This document shows, one piece after another, positions 44,571 to 56,100 of a stretch of DNA of 64,000 bases. Positions within the stretch are counted from its first letter, which is position 1. Every line of letters starts with the position of its first letter. A program made the position numbers and the translations under genes. The notes under the pieces were generated by a model, which saw only the letters and a list, made by a program, of their open reading frames with translations, had not been told where the DNA came from and made no database searches. Origin of the DNA: Platerodrilus igneus. Its lineage: Eukaryota > Arthropoda > Insecta > Coleoptera > Lycidae. The DNA is taken from NCBI GenBank assembly GCA_036346225.1, contig JARFIW010001111.1, positions 682,001 to 746,000 of the forward strand, written 5' to 3'.

Positions 44571-47500
44571 CAGTGGCGGCTCGTGACCTGAACAAGAGGT
44601 GAGGCTCAAAATGAGTCTATTTAGGAACTCTACATTTAATATAAATAAATCTCTAGGTTATCTAAGAGGAGCTTTTCCTTATTATTCCTTGAATTCATTG
44701 GTAATCAAGAGTAATTATTGAAACGAAGAGCTTACAAAAGTGATTCTAATAACCTTAGTTTGCATAGCTATGCTATTAACTATAAGCAAATTAAGTTTGA
44801 TAAGTCAAATGTATTCTACGGTCTTTCAGTTTTGCAAATTTATCTATTACATTTTCATAAAATCTGGATTTTACTTAATTCACTTAATAGTTCCTTTTCT
44901 ATAGACATTAAACTTAATCCACTAAGCCGCTCTTGACTAATCGTATTTCTTAAGTATGACTTTATGCGTTTTAGACACGAGAAATTTCTTTCAACTGATA
45001 CACTTGTAGCAGGAATCGTTAAAATTAATTGTAGAACTTTTTGAATCTGGCAAAATATATCAGCAAAGTCACAAGAAAGTATTTTAAGGGTTGTATATAA
45101 ATCTGAATTTTTAAACTGCTCGTCTCTATAAAAAACACAAAGTTCATTAATAAGTCTATCCCTATCAAAAATATTTGGATAAGTCTCAAATAGAGATTGC
45201 AGAGATTTTTTAGGAAATTTGGTAGTATAGAATTCATACTTAGATTGATCAAATAAAGCAAGAAATTCTAAGCTATTAATATCCGAAAACCGTGTATTAA
45301 GTTGCAGACTAATGCAGTCTAAAATTTCGTAATACAGAATGTTGTATTTTGAAATATCTCTTGCTCAGATGTTGTTCCGCGCCGATTAGGTAACTCTGTT
45401 AAATTTCTGGCACGCCGAAATAATTCCAAAATTTGCCTTCGTTCCTTAATTCATTAATTCGGACGCAAGCTGTATTTATTTGTTGCGAACAATATATTAC
45501 ATTTAAAACTTTAGTCTGTAAAATGTTAAAAGGAGATCAGTAATATTAAAAATTTCGCGGTAAATAAAAGTTAAAATAGTAAATTCAAATTCACTAAAGT
45601 GCTTAAGGAATCCCTTAGCTGCACGAATGGATTCGGCTCCCGAGGTCGGATCATTTACTATTGCTTCGAAAACTTTTACGAAGTTGTCCCATTCGCTTGC
45701 GACAATGTTCAAAATTTTGATCTCGAATACCACCTGGTTTCCGCTGCTCGTGGCACACGTTTACCAACAATATGATCTAATATTACTGATCTTTTAGGTG
45801 AATGATGGAAAAAACTTGGTATACCTGATAAAGTAGAGAAAAAGATTCTACTCTGCGGAATATTTTGTGTTCCTTGTTGTAAAACGAGGTTTAACCGGTG
45901 AGCACAGCAATGGGTAAAAGAGCATAGGGTGCAATTGACTTAACTTTTGCCTGAGTCCATTTAGCTCGCCAGCCATAACACTCGCACCGTCGTAAGATTG
46001 GGCAACTAACTTTTCTTTATAACTAAATGGGTTTAAAACACCCTGAACTACTTTGAAGAGAGCACTGGCGGTTCGATCACTACTACATCAAAAATCCCAT
46101 AAACCTTTCTTTTAATTTACAATCTCGAGTAACAAATCGAAGAGTTATCGCGCACTGAGATTTGTCTGCAATGTCAGTAGTATCATCAGATACTAAAGCA
46201 AAGAAAGGACTAGCTGCTATTTCTTGGGAAATGTTCTCTTTAGAAAATCTTCAATGCATGATATTAATTCATTTTGAATTGTTTTTGACTGGCCGGTGAA
46301 GATTTGGCTCATTTTGATAGGTGCTCTGATACTTCTACGTTTCGCTTAATCAAACATTCAAAACTTCTTTAAAATTTCCACGATTAAGCGATTGTGAAGA
46401 TTCATCATGACCCCGAAAAGCCAATTCTTGTTTACCCAAAAGTATGGTAGTATCAATTAAATAAGTTAACAACAACCTATTTTTCGGACATTTTCGTTAA
46501 ATATAATTTTATTTAAACCAGCATGTTCCTGAAGTGCATCTAGTATAGTTGTTCGATTTTGTTGAAGTCGTTTGAAACCAACAAAATTTTTATATGATCT
46601 TTGGAACATTCATGCATTTTTGCACTACGCGAAATGTTTTTTAAATCGCAAAACCTTTACCGCAAGTCCAGCTGTTATTAACATTTGATAACAAAACGCA
46701 CGGCCAACAATATAAACTCTGTTTATATGTACTTCCGCAAATCCATTTGTAGGTTTCATACCACGATAACTGAAAAGTTCTATTAAAACTTCGACCTTGT
46801 CGATTATCAGTACTAACTATATTTAGTGGAGGAGTGGGCGCATAAATAAAATTTGCCGTTTTCTAACTCACCGCGCACTGAAAAAGGCGTTTCAAATAAA
46901 GATAATAAAATATCATGTAAGGGATACATGACCCTGTGCCGAAATTTGAAATCAATCCAAATTGGAACAATATAACGATATTACACAATTTGAATTATAT
47001 TATAACAATCAGTTTTTGTTTATATAGATTAAGATTAACCACTAATCACGAGAAATAAAGTACTAAATAAGGAACAAGAACACTAAACAGTAAACACTTA
47101 AACACTGTGTAATCTATTCTATTTGAGGCATGAAGCACCAAACGTACAAATGTTAACCCGGTTCATCAATTCACTATTGAAGAATTAACCCAACTAGGTT
47201 TTTTACAAAACACAGCTTTCAAACAATACAATAATTTAAATGAAACCAACAAATAATTCCAACTTGTCAACGTCAACTGTTAAAAACTATGGAACCACAA
47301 CGGGGCTAATGGTTGCACTAGTACCTAAGTTTAAGCTCTTATAATAATAGAAAATCATATATATTATTATCCTTCACATATGTTTAATTTTCGACTATTT
47401 GTGCAGTTTAACAAGTATTACAAAGTCTAACACTCATCATCCCTACCGATCATTGACTGACTTCGTTTAAGTATGTATGTATAAGTATCCAGTCATCCCG

Positions 47501-47917
47501 CAGCTGCTGCTGTCGTTACTATTATTACAAAGACCCGAGAGGCAACGATGAGAGAGCCTCAGTACCCGAGTATAAAGTGCTAGTTGATGTATAGAGATAC
47601 CCGCTAGACCCATCGCGCTCGCGTATAATGTAGCTTTGGATGCATGGAGATGGTTGAATAAGTGTGGCGCGCTTTATAACGCCTCAGATGAATTTGTATT
47701 AACAGAAATCGTGCACGAATTAAGAAATGAATTTTGTATTACAAACGTTTATTATATAATATTGATTATTAATCGAATTATGATATATTTGACACAAAAA
47801 TTGTTTAAAAGACGTTTGTACTAGTTGTAATAGAATTTTCTTTATGATTGAAAAGAAGATATATAAAATTAAAGGTGAGGCGGCGGTTCACTTGCCTCAT
47901 ACGACCAGCCGCCGATG
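44571..47917 (-). mobile_element. hAT DNA transposon relic
   Basis: 3,347 bp with a perfect 8-bp target duplication CACTTTAT (44563-44570 and 47918-47925). The ends are CAGTGGCGGCTCGTG on the left and, as complement, CATCGGCGGCTGGTCG on the right: imperfect inverted repeats of the GGCGGCT type common in ZMYM/DUF4371 hAT elements. Confidence 0.92.
44855..46900 (-). pseudogene. hAT transposase (DUF4371 / ZMYM1-like), heavily broken
   Basis: Fragments in several - strand frames, in the order of a DUF4371-type transposase. Near 46180: LVSDDTTDIADKSQCAITL, carrying the first catalytic Asp. Near 45990: QSYDGASVMAGELNGLRQKL with the second Asp. At 45733-45503: EWDNFVKVFEAIVNDPTSGAE and AAKGFLKHFSEFEFTILTFI. 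At 45040-44855: the C-terminal hAT dimerisation block IPATSVSVERNFSCLKRIKSY then LRNTISQERLSGLSLMSIEK. An N-terminal TTF-type zinc-finger region is barely recognisable at 46600-46900. At least six frameshifts or stops; no activity possible. The transposase would have cut and joined the element ends. Confidence 0.85.
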
Positions 47918-47992
47918 CACTTTATTAACCAGTAGACCTAAAAACTTTTTACAAATATATTATATTTTATATCTGCAAGCTCGTTATACCAC

Positions 47993-47998
<6 letters not shown>

Positions 47999-48055
<57 letters not shown>
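47999..48055. repeat. (TA)n microsatellite
   Basis: About 57 bp of TA left of the hammerhead units. Confidence 0.95.
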
Positions 48056-48058
<3 letters not shown>

Positions 48059-48126
48059 AATAAGTAAATTTAATGAGTCCTAAAATAATATCAAAGAATT
48101 TGTGTTAAATATTACATCTTTGATAC

Positions 48127-48171
48127 TCCTGTCCTGATGAGCCCCAATAAGGGCGAAACGCGTCGACAGGA
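48127..48171 (+). ncRNA. Hammerhead ribozyme 1
   Basis: Self-cleaving RNA motif. Stem I TCCTGTC (48127-48133) pairs perfectly with GACAGGA (48165-48171); core CTGATGA 48134-48140; stem II GCCC/GGGC (48141-48144, 48151-48154) with loop CAATAA; core GAAA 48155-48158; minimal stem III within ACGCGT (48158-48163); predicted cleavage after C48164 (GTC). All conserved core bases are present. The palindromic two-pair stem III is the type known from Penelope-like elements and retrozymes, which act best as dimers. Confidence 0.88.
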
Positions 48172-48427
48172 TGCCCTTGTGGCTAATATTGAGTCACTCG
48201 CCATTAAATTTAATTCTTTGATATTATTTTAGGACTCATTAAATTTACTTATTTTTTATAATTAAAATCTTTGGCTATGGAAAAAGGCAGTTGAGCCGGA
48301 TCTCCTCCGTGTCGACTGTTGATAAAACCTGCAAAGTCAGGTGATACAGCACGAAGGCACAAATTGTGGGCTAAGCGATGCTGTATTTCCCATAATGTGT
48401 TTGTGTTAAATATTACATTTTTGATAC

Positions 48428-48472
48428 TCCTGTCCTGATGAGCCCCAATAAGGGCGAAACGCGTCGACAGGA
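48428..48472 (+). ncRNA. Hammerhead ribozyme 2
   Basis: Identical over the whole 45-base motif to the first: stem I 48428-48434 with 48466-48472, CTGATGA 48435-48441, stem II 48442-48445 with 48452-48455, GAAA 48456-48459, cleavage after C48465. Confidence 0.88.
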
Positions 48473-48519
48473 TGCCCCTGAGGCTAATAATGAGTCACTC
48501 GCCATTAAATTTAATTCTT

Positions 48520-48521
<2 letters not shown>

Positions 48522-48561
<40 letters not shown>
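48522..48561. repeat. (TA)n microsatellite
   Basis: About 40 bp of TA between the hammerhead unit and the next LTR. Confidence 0.95.
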
Positions 48562-48564
<3 letters not shown>

Positions 48565-51500
48565 AGTGGTTTTAAAGGGCTAAATCTACGTATAAACAAG
48601 GTAATTTCAAACACCCTGTATAGAGGAAACAACCAAAATTTACGTGCGAAATTTATTTCATTTAGTTCAATTTAAAGTAACAAGTATTAACATAATTTTA
48701 CAATTAATGAATAAAATTTAGTTAGGTCGTAAAGAAAATAAACTGTAGAAGCCAATGCAAATTATTAATTGATTTAATTGAGTTTAATTGAACGGGTAAT
48801 TACGTATTGTAACGATTTCATTTTCTGTCATTATGTCTACAGATATTTAACCTATTTAATTAATAATAACCAACTTAATGCATAATGATGCTACACAATC
48901 TAAGAAATACATATTACGTATTGTCAAATACAATATTAACTTTCAATTCGGAAGTGTAAAATTTTAAATTATACGGTGACAAAAGATACTTTTTGTTAGT
49001 GTCATCTTAAGAGTTCCCTCTGTTAGACAATTGTAAGATTAAGCTTGTTGTTAGGCGGTAACCCGCGTGATATTATCACTTTCAACTCAGCTGTCGTCAG
49101 AAGAGGTCAATTGTTCCTTGAACGCAAGGACGATGACGTTTAGTCAGTCCACGTGTTGGAAGCACACGAAATTTAAATTGTTTTCTTGATATGATATCGT
49201 CTCGGCGACGCGCACTTTTGTTGTCCACACTTGCTGGAAATAGCTCGCAGATGACGAGACGTTATTTTGTTTGAAGGGCCTTTGGTTAACATGCAACTTT
49301 TGGTTAACGTGAAATTTTTAATAACATGCAAATTTTAGTTAGCATGTAGTTTTAGTTAACATGCAACGTAGGAAAATTTAGGAAAATTTAAGAAGTATAA
49401 CTAATTTATTTGGACAAGAAATGAAATTTGTCAGTATTTAGTAAAGTTTAACCTTTGTACGAATGTCGATTTGGCGTGCATCAATTATTTAATATGTACG
49501 CTGTGATATGGTTTGAAATTTCAGTAAGCAGCTAATTTGGTTGTATGGAATTGGACATTTCCTGTATTTAAGTATTGAAGCAGGCGAATTGTAAATCATC
49601 AATTATAATTCCGGGTATAGCCCATATGCCTAGCAGGTATTTTTCCATCGGATGAACATCTGGTATGTAAATTTACTTTCATATATGTCAGCTGTCGCAT
49701 GGATATAGCAGACAAACAATTTTTTTGTTTGATCACGTGATCTGAACTTCAAGTTAGGTGAATGACAGACTATTTATTTTTCATATTAAGAAACAGGAAC
49801 CTGTAAATTTTCATTTTAAATCTTTTTATTAATACATTTAATTTACGGAAGATGTCATTATGAAATAAGAAAAGTTAAATTCTATATTTTATGAAAATTG
49901 ATTTAATTATTCCAAACATGATTTACTCAAATCTTAGAAATTAAATTTTTACATTTCATATTTCACTAATTGCTGGGTGGAATATTTTTGTGAGGTTAAG
50001 TAGTACTACCCAAACCAACCGAAATTGTTACATATAGTTAATTATTCAGAAAGTAAACTCATGCTCACTCATTTTTAAATAAATTTTGCTAGACATTTCT
50101 AATAGAAATTACCATGTTTTAACGGTGAGAAGTACTTATACTATCAAGTACTTACGTACATATTTTTCAAGAATTTAAATTAATCAAACTTATATTAAAG
50201 AAAAAAGATGTCTTGTAAATAACATGCTAAATACTGAAGGAATAGATTTTCATTTTGGTCAAGACTATTCTTTTTAATTGGAATGAATGAAGGTTGATTC
50301 TAATTAATTTTTAAATTTTGGGTATAAATGCACAAACAGTGCTATCTTTGTTTAATCTGTTCACAGGTATAGCAGTGCATCTGTAGAGGTCAAAGTCGAG
50401 CCATAAGGTAAGAAACTTTAGGAATTGTGTTGCAGTAATAAATTGTATAGCGGTAATTGAATAAAGGTTTCCGCATTCGCTTTGTACAAGGGACTTAAGT
50501 AAGGTCTTCTTCGTATAGAAAAATTCGGTGGCGCCATATTCTTTACATTTTTGGTCGCAGTCTAACCCCGACCCACAGCTCATGTTCTACCCAGAGCAAA
50601 TAGTTCGACTAGCCGCTTAGCCTTTTGAGGTTTCCTCATCTACGAGCCATTTTCCACCGAAACTTGCCGTGGGCTCTATACACTTACTGGAAATCCTCGT
50701 GAAACTTTCTTGTGCCTTTCAGCTGGTCACATAGAAAAAAAACTAATAGGAAAAATCCCTTAATATAAATAAAAAGGCTATAGTATAATACGCATAAAAG
50801 CATGAAAAATCGATAATACCAAGGTGAAACGCTTAGCTAACGCATAAAACAGCCGTTGAATATAAAATACCTTGAAAAGCCAACTCTTAGAAATGTTGTG
50901 TTAAAACCTCGGTTAATTGAACACACCTGCATGTTTTCGAAATGTCGGGTTCCCCTTATTTGTGTAGATAAAAGACAGTATTCCAAGGATATCGGGTAAA
51001 CGGTTGGAGGGTTCGCGAAAATGTTAACTAAAAATTTCCTTAAAGCGCAGAAAGAATAGACGGTCAATGAAATACGTCGGAATAAGACAGGCATAATGAC
51101 AGCCCATTTCAAAAAGCACGTATACAAGTCCACATGGAGTAAAAAGAACGCGGACAGTAATATCGATTCTCTACCACTCAAACAAGGTTAGAAGGAACAT
51201 ATAATATGCATAAGAAAGGGACAGCGTTAATATAGGCGGGATTTTTAAGACGGCAATGGATATACTATTGGTCGATATAGTTAGTTCTAGAACAGACAAA
51301 CACGAGAATATTTGAAGTCGGGTTTCTTGGAAAATATCGTAACGACGCGCTAAATTTCGGAGATTTCGAAAACAGTTAAAACAAAATTTGAGGAAGTGCT
51401 ATTTTAAATTAGATTTTTCACGGGAAGAGCGGGCTAGAGGTGGCATTCGGAATCATATAAATACTGGAAGAGAATTAGCAGGGCTCTCTCTTTTAACTTC

Positions 51501-52639
51501 AATCTCTTAGTATTTTCACCGCTTCAGAATACAAGTTTGTAAGTATACATATTTTTAAATTAAATAGTACAGTGTTGGTCTCATAATTTGATACGTGAAT
51601 AGTGGCGAGTCTAAATTTTAATTTGAGGTGCAAAATTTATCTTAAACAAGCTCGTGAAGTGACGTGAAATAACGTAAATTTAAATTAAATTAAACTAAAG
51701 TACGCAATTATGAAAGAAGTGTAATTAATTTGGATGCACCGTGAAAACAGAGCAAGCAGCACAACTTAAATGGTGTTTCTCTACAAAGAGCTAGAAGCGG
51801 CCAGCAGAGCAGAGCGAAACTACTTTACCGCATCGTCAACGGAGTAGAGATCTTCAAGAAATTCCATGTAACGCTTTAAAATTGTTGTTGTTATAAACTA
51901 TGAAACTATGAAAATTGTGTGACGTGTGAGAGTGAATTTTGAAGGTATTGTGCATTATTTTGCGTATTGAAAATAATACGTATAACTAACTTTATTATAG
52001 TATTTCAATAGAAATCTAAAGGTGTATATAAAGCTTATTAACGTTCCATCAGGAATTTAAAATTTTTATTGTTACGAGTACATGGGTTTGTTTTTTTTGT
52101 TTGTTGTAAGAGTATGCGAAGTACAAAAGCAGACATTATTCATAATTAACTGGGTTATCATGAACTCACCATACTCCAGAGTATGCAAATTTAAAATAAA
52201 TTATAAATAAAGAAAGAAAATAAGGTATTATTCAGGGCCCATTTACTCCGGGTATATTCAATGTGTTTGATATTTTAAATTAAAATCCAGGACAGTACAA
52301 AAATAGGATTTATTGAGGTGTAACTGTATCTCTGAAATATGGAAAATCTGGAATTTTATTTGTAAATAGTGGTAAATAAATATTGTATGATGATTGTATT
52401 ATTTTGTGGTTTTATTGAGAGTGTGCGTGAACGATACAGAGTATAATAGTGAATCTAGGTATCCAAGAGGAGGCCCAACTGAGCTAGTCTGGGAACCGAA
52501 GAAGAATTAAGGTGATGAAGAGAGGAATCTGGGTAAGAGAAAATATTTTTATTAAATTTTTCTATTGTGTGAAATTTATGACGATTTTTGGAAAATAAAT
52601 TAATTTTTGAATCTACTGAGATTTCCGAGAGAAACACGG

Positions 52640-52641
<2 letters not shown>
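48562..52641 (+). repeat. Solo LTR of the long-LTR family with internal insertion
   Basis: Starts TGTAGTGGTTTTAAAGGG and ends GAGAAACACGGCA, the reverse complement of the 38915-40898 LTR ends, with (TA)n on both sides. 48562-48800 and about 50770-52641 match that LTR. The roughly 2 kb between (48800-50770) has no counterpart there; within it TGTAACGATTTC (48808) and GAAATTGTTACA (ends 50032) could be ends of a further inserted LTR. The frames at 50311 and 50837 have no family signature. Confidence 0.8.

Positions 52642-52678
<37 letters not shown>
52642..52678. repeat. (TA)n, SINE-B tail and LTR target
   Basis: TA tract joining the solo LTR end to a - strand SINE-B. Confidence 0.95.
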
Positions 52679-52682
<4 letters not shown>

Positions 52683-52871
52683 TTTTAAGTAGTTAATTAC
52701 ACAAGGTAAGTTGATAAATACTATAGTAGCACAGTGAATAAGATGAAATAGTAACTTAGACTTTTATGCAAAGCTCAAATGATCATTTCAAATCGAGCTA
52801 ATAATTGAAAGATGGAAAATATAAGGTCTTGCACAGGACTTGAACCTGTATCCTGGTTTTGCCGGAACCAT
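52679..52871 (-). mobile_element. SINE-B, 5'-truncated
   Basis: On the - strand B box GGTTCAAGTCC (complement of about 52838-52848), then the most complete body in the window: TCTTGCACAGG region, TTTGAAATGATCATTTGAGC, CTTATTCACTGTGCTACTAT, AACTTACCTTGTGTAATTAA, then (TA)n. The tRNA-like 5' part is cut at about 52871 by the next element. Confidence 0.8.
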
Positions 52872-53112
52872 GCTGTGATATAGCCCCTACCATTGGTGCG
52901 CATTTTTTATTGCTGTGAATATACTCTTATTTCAAGCCCCAATGTTGGGCGTCATTTTTATTTCTGTGAATATAACTCTTATTTCCTATAAGCCCCACGA
53001 TTGAGTGTTATTTTTATTGCTGTGAATAAGCCCCTACGTTGGTGTGCCCTTTTCTTTGCTGTGATATAGCTCCACGATTGGTGCGCAATTTTTATTGCTG
53101 CGATATGTTCCT
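52872..53112 (-). repeat. Five-unit PBS-like tandem array
   Basis: Five 37-40 bp modules at 52880-52919, 52933-52970, 52989-53026, 53027-53063 and 53066-53102, of the + strand form TAGCCCC(T)ACGATTGGTGCG then an A/T run and TTGCTGTGA. On the - strand each reads TCACAGCAATAAAAA (LTR end plus spacer) followed by a PBS-like TGCGCACCAAT...GGGGCT. Confidence 0.8.
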
Positions 53113-54854
53113 TTAATATCCTATAATTCCTTGAATTTGTTTCCTCGGCTAGCCCAATCTATCAAACACAGAATGACCTACTTCACAACAATAAAGATTG
53201 GTTAACCCCTTTTCTTTCTATCACCTATCTGTTAAAATAATTTAAATGAAGCAATCCAAAAATTACACAATATAATGATCGATAATATGTACAGTTTTTT
53301 TTATCAATGACTTATTGATTTGTTCAACATGTAAAAATTAGCCCCTGAATAAAATATTAACATTTATTTTTCCACACCAAATTTATATTTCCTGAAAGCC
53401 AACAAAAGTATTTCTGTAATTACTTTTAAGTACCTTTTGAACGTTCAAACGATGCTTTATCTATTTTCAAAATCTCAAATGACCTTTTTGTTGACCCTTA
53501 CAGATATTTGATATATAGAAAATATTAAAATTGAAAACACTCTTTTACTAATAATAAATAAGATCTCTAACCTGTGTTTTCCTTGCTTGGAACTACCTTT
53601 GAATATTGGTGGTCAGCACCCCTTGATTGTTACAGCTTGACTTGCTTCACTTCTTGACCAGAATGATTTATTAATGGTTGCTTGAATTTTTCCCTCGGAT
53701 TTCTGGATTAACTCTGAGTATCTTGTAGTCCAATTTGAGTATCTTCACGTAAGCTTATTTATAAGTATTTATAATATTTTCGAAGTATTAATTAGACGTA
53801 TATTTAAATGCTTAATTGGACGTATATTTAGATATTTAATTAGATGGTTAATTAGACGTATATTTGGACGTATAATCGGAGTCTTAAATTATTAAATATT
53901 AGTATAAATTCAATTAATAGTTTACCTTACGTTTTAAGCATAAAATGCCTATTTCTCGTTGCATAATTTGTCACTTCTACTTTTCACAATTTTAATAATT
54001 AATTGACTTTCACTAAGTTTCACTTGTACGTAATCCTTCACTTTAAATTGACGTGGTTCGTGTCTTGTTGAAGAGATACTGAATGTTTACGAGTTCCCTA
54101 TGGTATTTATAGACTTTTCCTATCAACGTTCTAATTGGCGTGTTCGTTAATCAAGGCTTGTACTTTGCGCTTATCTCTGTAGAACTCGGTATTTCTCAAA
54201 ATTCCCAGGTTTTAATTGTTGTTCCGTCATTCAATCTCGCACGTAGACGTTTAATATTTCGCATGTTCTCAGAATTTCCAAATATTCATTGCATTTTGTC
54301 ACGTCTTTTATGTTTGTATCGATTATAGTTCAAACCTTAGCGTATCACGAACCGCCTGTTATATTGTTTGTTACTCCAATTATGTTGGATTTTTATGCAA
54401 ATATGATATTCCTAGTCACGTACTCATCTTTCTAATAATGACGTATTTGAATGCGTTGACATTTTTAATGAAATTATTAAATAGCTAGAATGCCAGGTTG
54501 TTTATCATTCCCGATTACGTGTTTATTTTGATACAATCCGTTGCGTTTAAAACCTTATCGTTATTCGCTTCTTTCCATTTCTGGACTTGCATATTTAACT
54601 TAAACGTTTTATCCAACGTACACATTATTATTTTATCTAAATAGTATCTGATTACTGCAAAATGAGCTTCTTTCTTATGAATTAGATTGGTTATAATTTA
54701 TATACAGTGTGCTCGCTATTGACTTTTTGTAAAATAGTCGATTTACTCCTATTTAATGGTGGAATTATTTGGTTTTCTTAACGTTAATTATATTTACATT
54801 TATCGTACGACACCTATGACTTAATCTACCCTTAAACTAACCTCTTATCATAGC

Positions 54855-54855
<1 letters not shown>
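53113..54855 (-). repeat. LTR of TGCTATGATAA family, - strand
   Basis: On the - strand starts TGCTATGATAAGAGGTTAG directly after (TA)n and matches 43866 onward (for example AAGTCATA and ATAAATGTAAATA). It ends at the PBS-like array. Contains CCTCGGCTAGCCCAATC as in the related LTR at 59460. No gene was recognised. Confidence 0.7.

Positions 54856-54896
<41 letters not shown>
54856..54896. repeat. (TA)n microsatellite
   Basis: About 41 bp of TA right of the LTR start. Confidence 0.95.
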
Positions 54897-54897
<1 letters not shown>

Positions 54898-55204
54898 CTG
54901 TGAAGTCCATTTCGAATGGACCTGCACCTTGCCGAGGTTCTAAATTACCAGAACAGGTGAAATGGCTTGCGTGTTCTAATGAGCTAAAGAGCCAAACTAC
55001 AGGTCCAACCAAAGTAGTAGGGTCGTTAATGAGGAACCAGACTAAGACAGGTCCCCGAAAGAGGGCAGCGGCTTTTTCGGTACTTAGATTGGCAGAGACC
55101 ATAGGGGTCGGTATGGCAGTCTAAGACACTACCGCGATGTGGAAGGCAACGGGAAACCACGAAATTATCTCCCAAGTACACAGCGTACTTAAATTGTAAC
55201 AAAC

Positions 55205-56100
55205 ATGATGGCATTCTCTGGGGTAAAAGATTTCGGAGTTAAAATAGTCCCCCATTCGGATCTCCGGGAAGGGACTACTTCGGAGGATGCGATCGGAAAG
55301 TTAAAAATAAGAGTCGGGAACATTCTGCGAGTCGGAGCGTGGAATGTTAGAAGTATGAAGCAAGTAGGTAAGCTAGAGAACCTAAAAATCGAAATGAATA
55401 GGTTATCACTAGACATAGTAGGGATCAGCGAAGTTCGGTGGCCAGAGGCGGGGATTTTGGAGTGGAGACTTCAGGGTAATTCATACAGGAGCAGAGGAAG
55501 AAAATTTGGGTGTGGGGATAGTTATGCAGAAAAGATAGGATACTGTGTAGAAAATTACTTACAAAAAACGAAAGAGTACTCATGGTTAGATTAGAATCTA
55601 AACCGGTAAACACAGTAATAATACAAGTATACATGCCCACCTCTAGCTACAGTGACGAAGAGGTAGAAGCCATCTACCAAGATATCGAAGACATATTAAG
55701 ATACGCAAAAGGACATGAAAATTTAATAATTACGGGGGATTTTAATGCCGTGGTAGGTGAGGGTAGGGAAGGAGCGGTAGTAGGTTTATTTGGTTTAGGC
55801 ACGAGAAACGACAGGGGAAATAGACTGGTAGAATTTTGCGACAAGAACAATTTAATCATCACAAACACATTATTTCAACATCATGCTAGAAGACGATATA
55901 CGTGGAAGATGCCAGGAGATATAGGAAGATATCAAATAGATTACATTCTTGTTAGACAACGGTTTAGGAATCAAGTAAAAGACTGTATAAGCTACCCAGA
56001 AGCAGATATAGATACTAACCACAACATCGTAGTTATGAAGGCCGCACTTAAATTTAAAAATCTGAAAAAAAGGAACGGAAAAAGGCACTTGGACTTAGAG
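55205..56100 (+). pseudogene. RTE apurinic-type endonuclease
   Basis: Nuclease that nicks target DNA for target-primed reverse transcription. Frame 55205-55594 has VGAWNVRSM (Asn) and IVGISEVRWP (catalytic Glu). After a frameshift near 55500-55590, frame 55582-56562 has IIQVYMPTSSYSDEEVEAIY, LIITGDFNAVVG (Asp and Asn), RRYTWKMPGDIGRYQIDYIL (Asp). The last motif is TNHNIVVM, where the family has SDH: the catalytic Asp is replaced by Asn. Matches the proteins often labelled craniofacial development protein 2-like, which are RTE endonucleases. Confidence 0.9.

Larger units (their letters stand above)
48058..48521 (+). mobile_element. Tandem hammerhead-bearing units (retrozyme or Penelope LTR-like)
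   Basis: Two direct units, about 48100-48235 and 48400-48521, sharing TTTGTGTTAAATATTACAT, the hammerhead, GATGCCC(T/C)TG(T/A)GGCTAAT and GAGTCACTCGCCATTAAATT; repeat spacing is 301 bp. Unit 1 is enclosed by an inverted repeat of about 40 bp (48058-48097 with 48215-48255). (TA)n lies on both sides. No coding region. Confidence 0.75.

Noticed and set aside
48808..50032. Further inserted LTR with ends TGTAACGATTTC / GAAATTGTTACA
   Set aside because: The inverted ends match with one mismatch, but no convincing 4-6 bp target duplication or second copy was found; left as a possibility only.
41341..53112. CRISPR-like array reading of the regularly spaced 37-40 bp modules
   Set aside because: Eukaryotic retroelement context, diverged repeats without unique spacers, and each module is an LTR-end/PBS motif.
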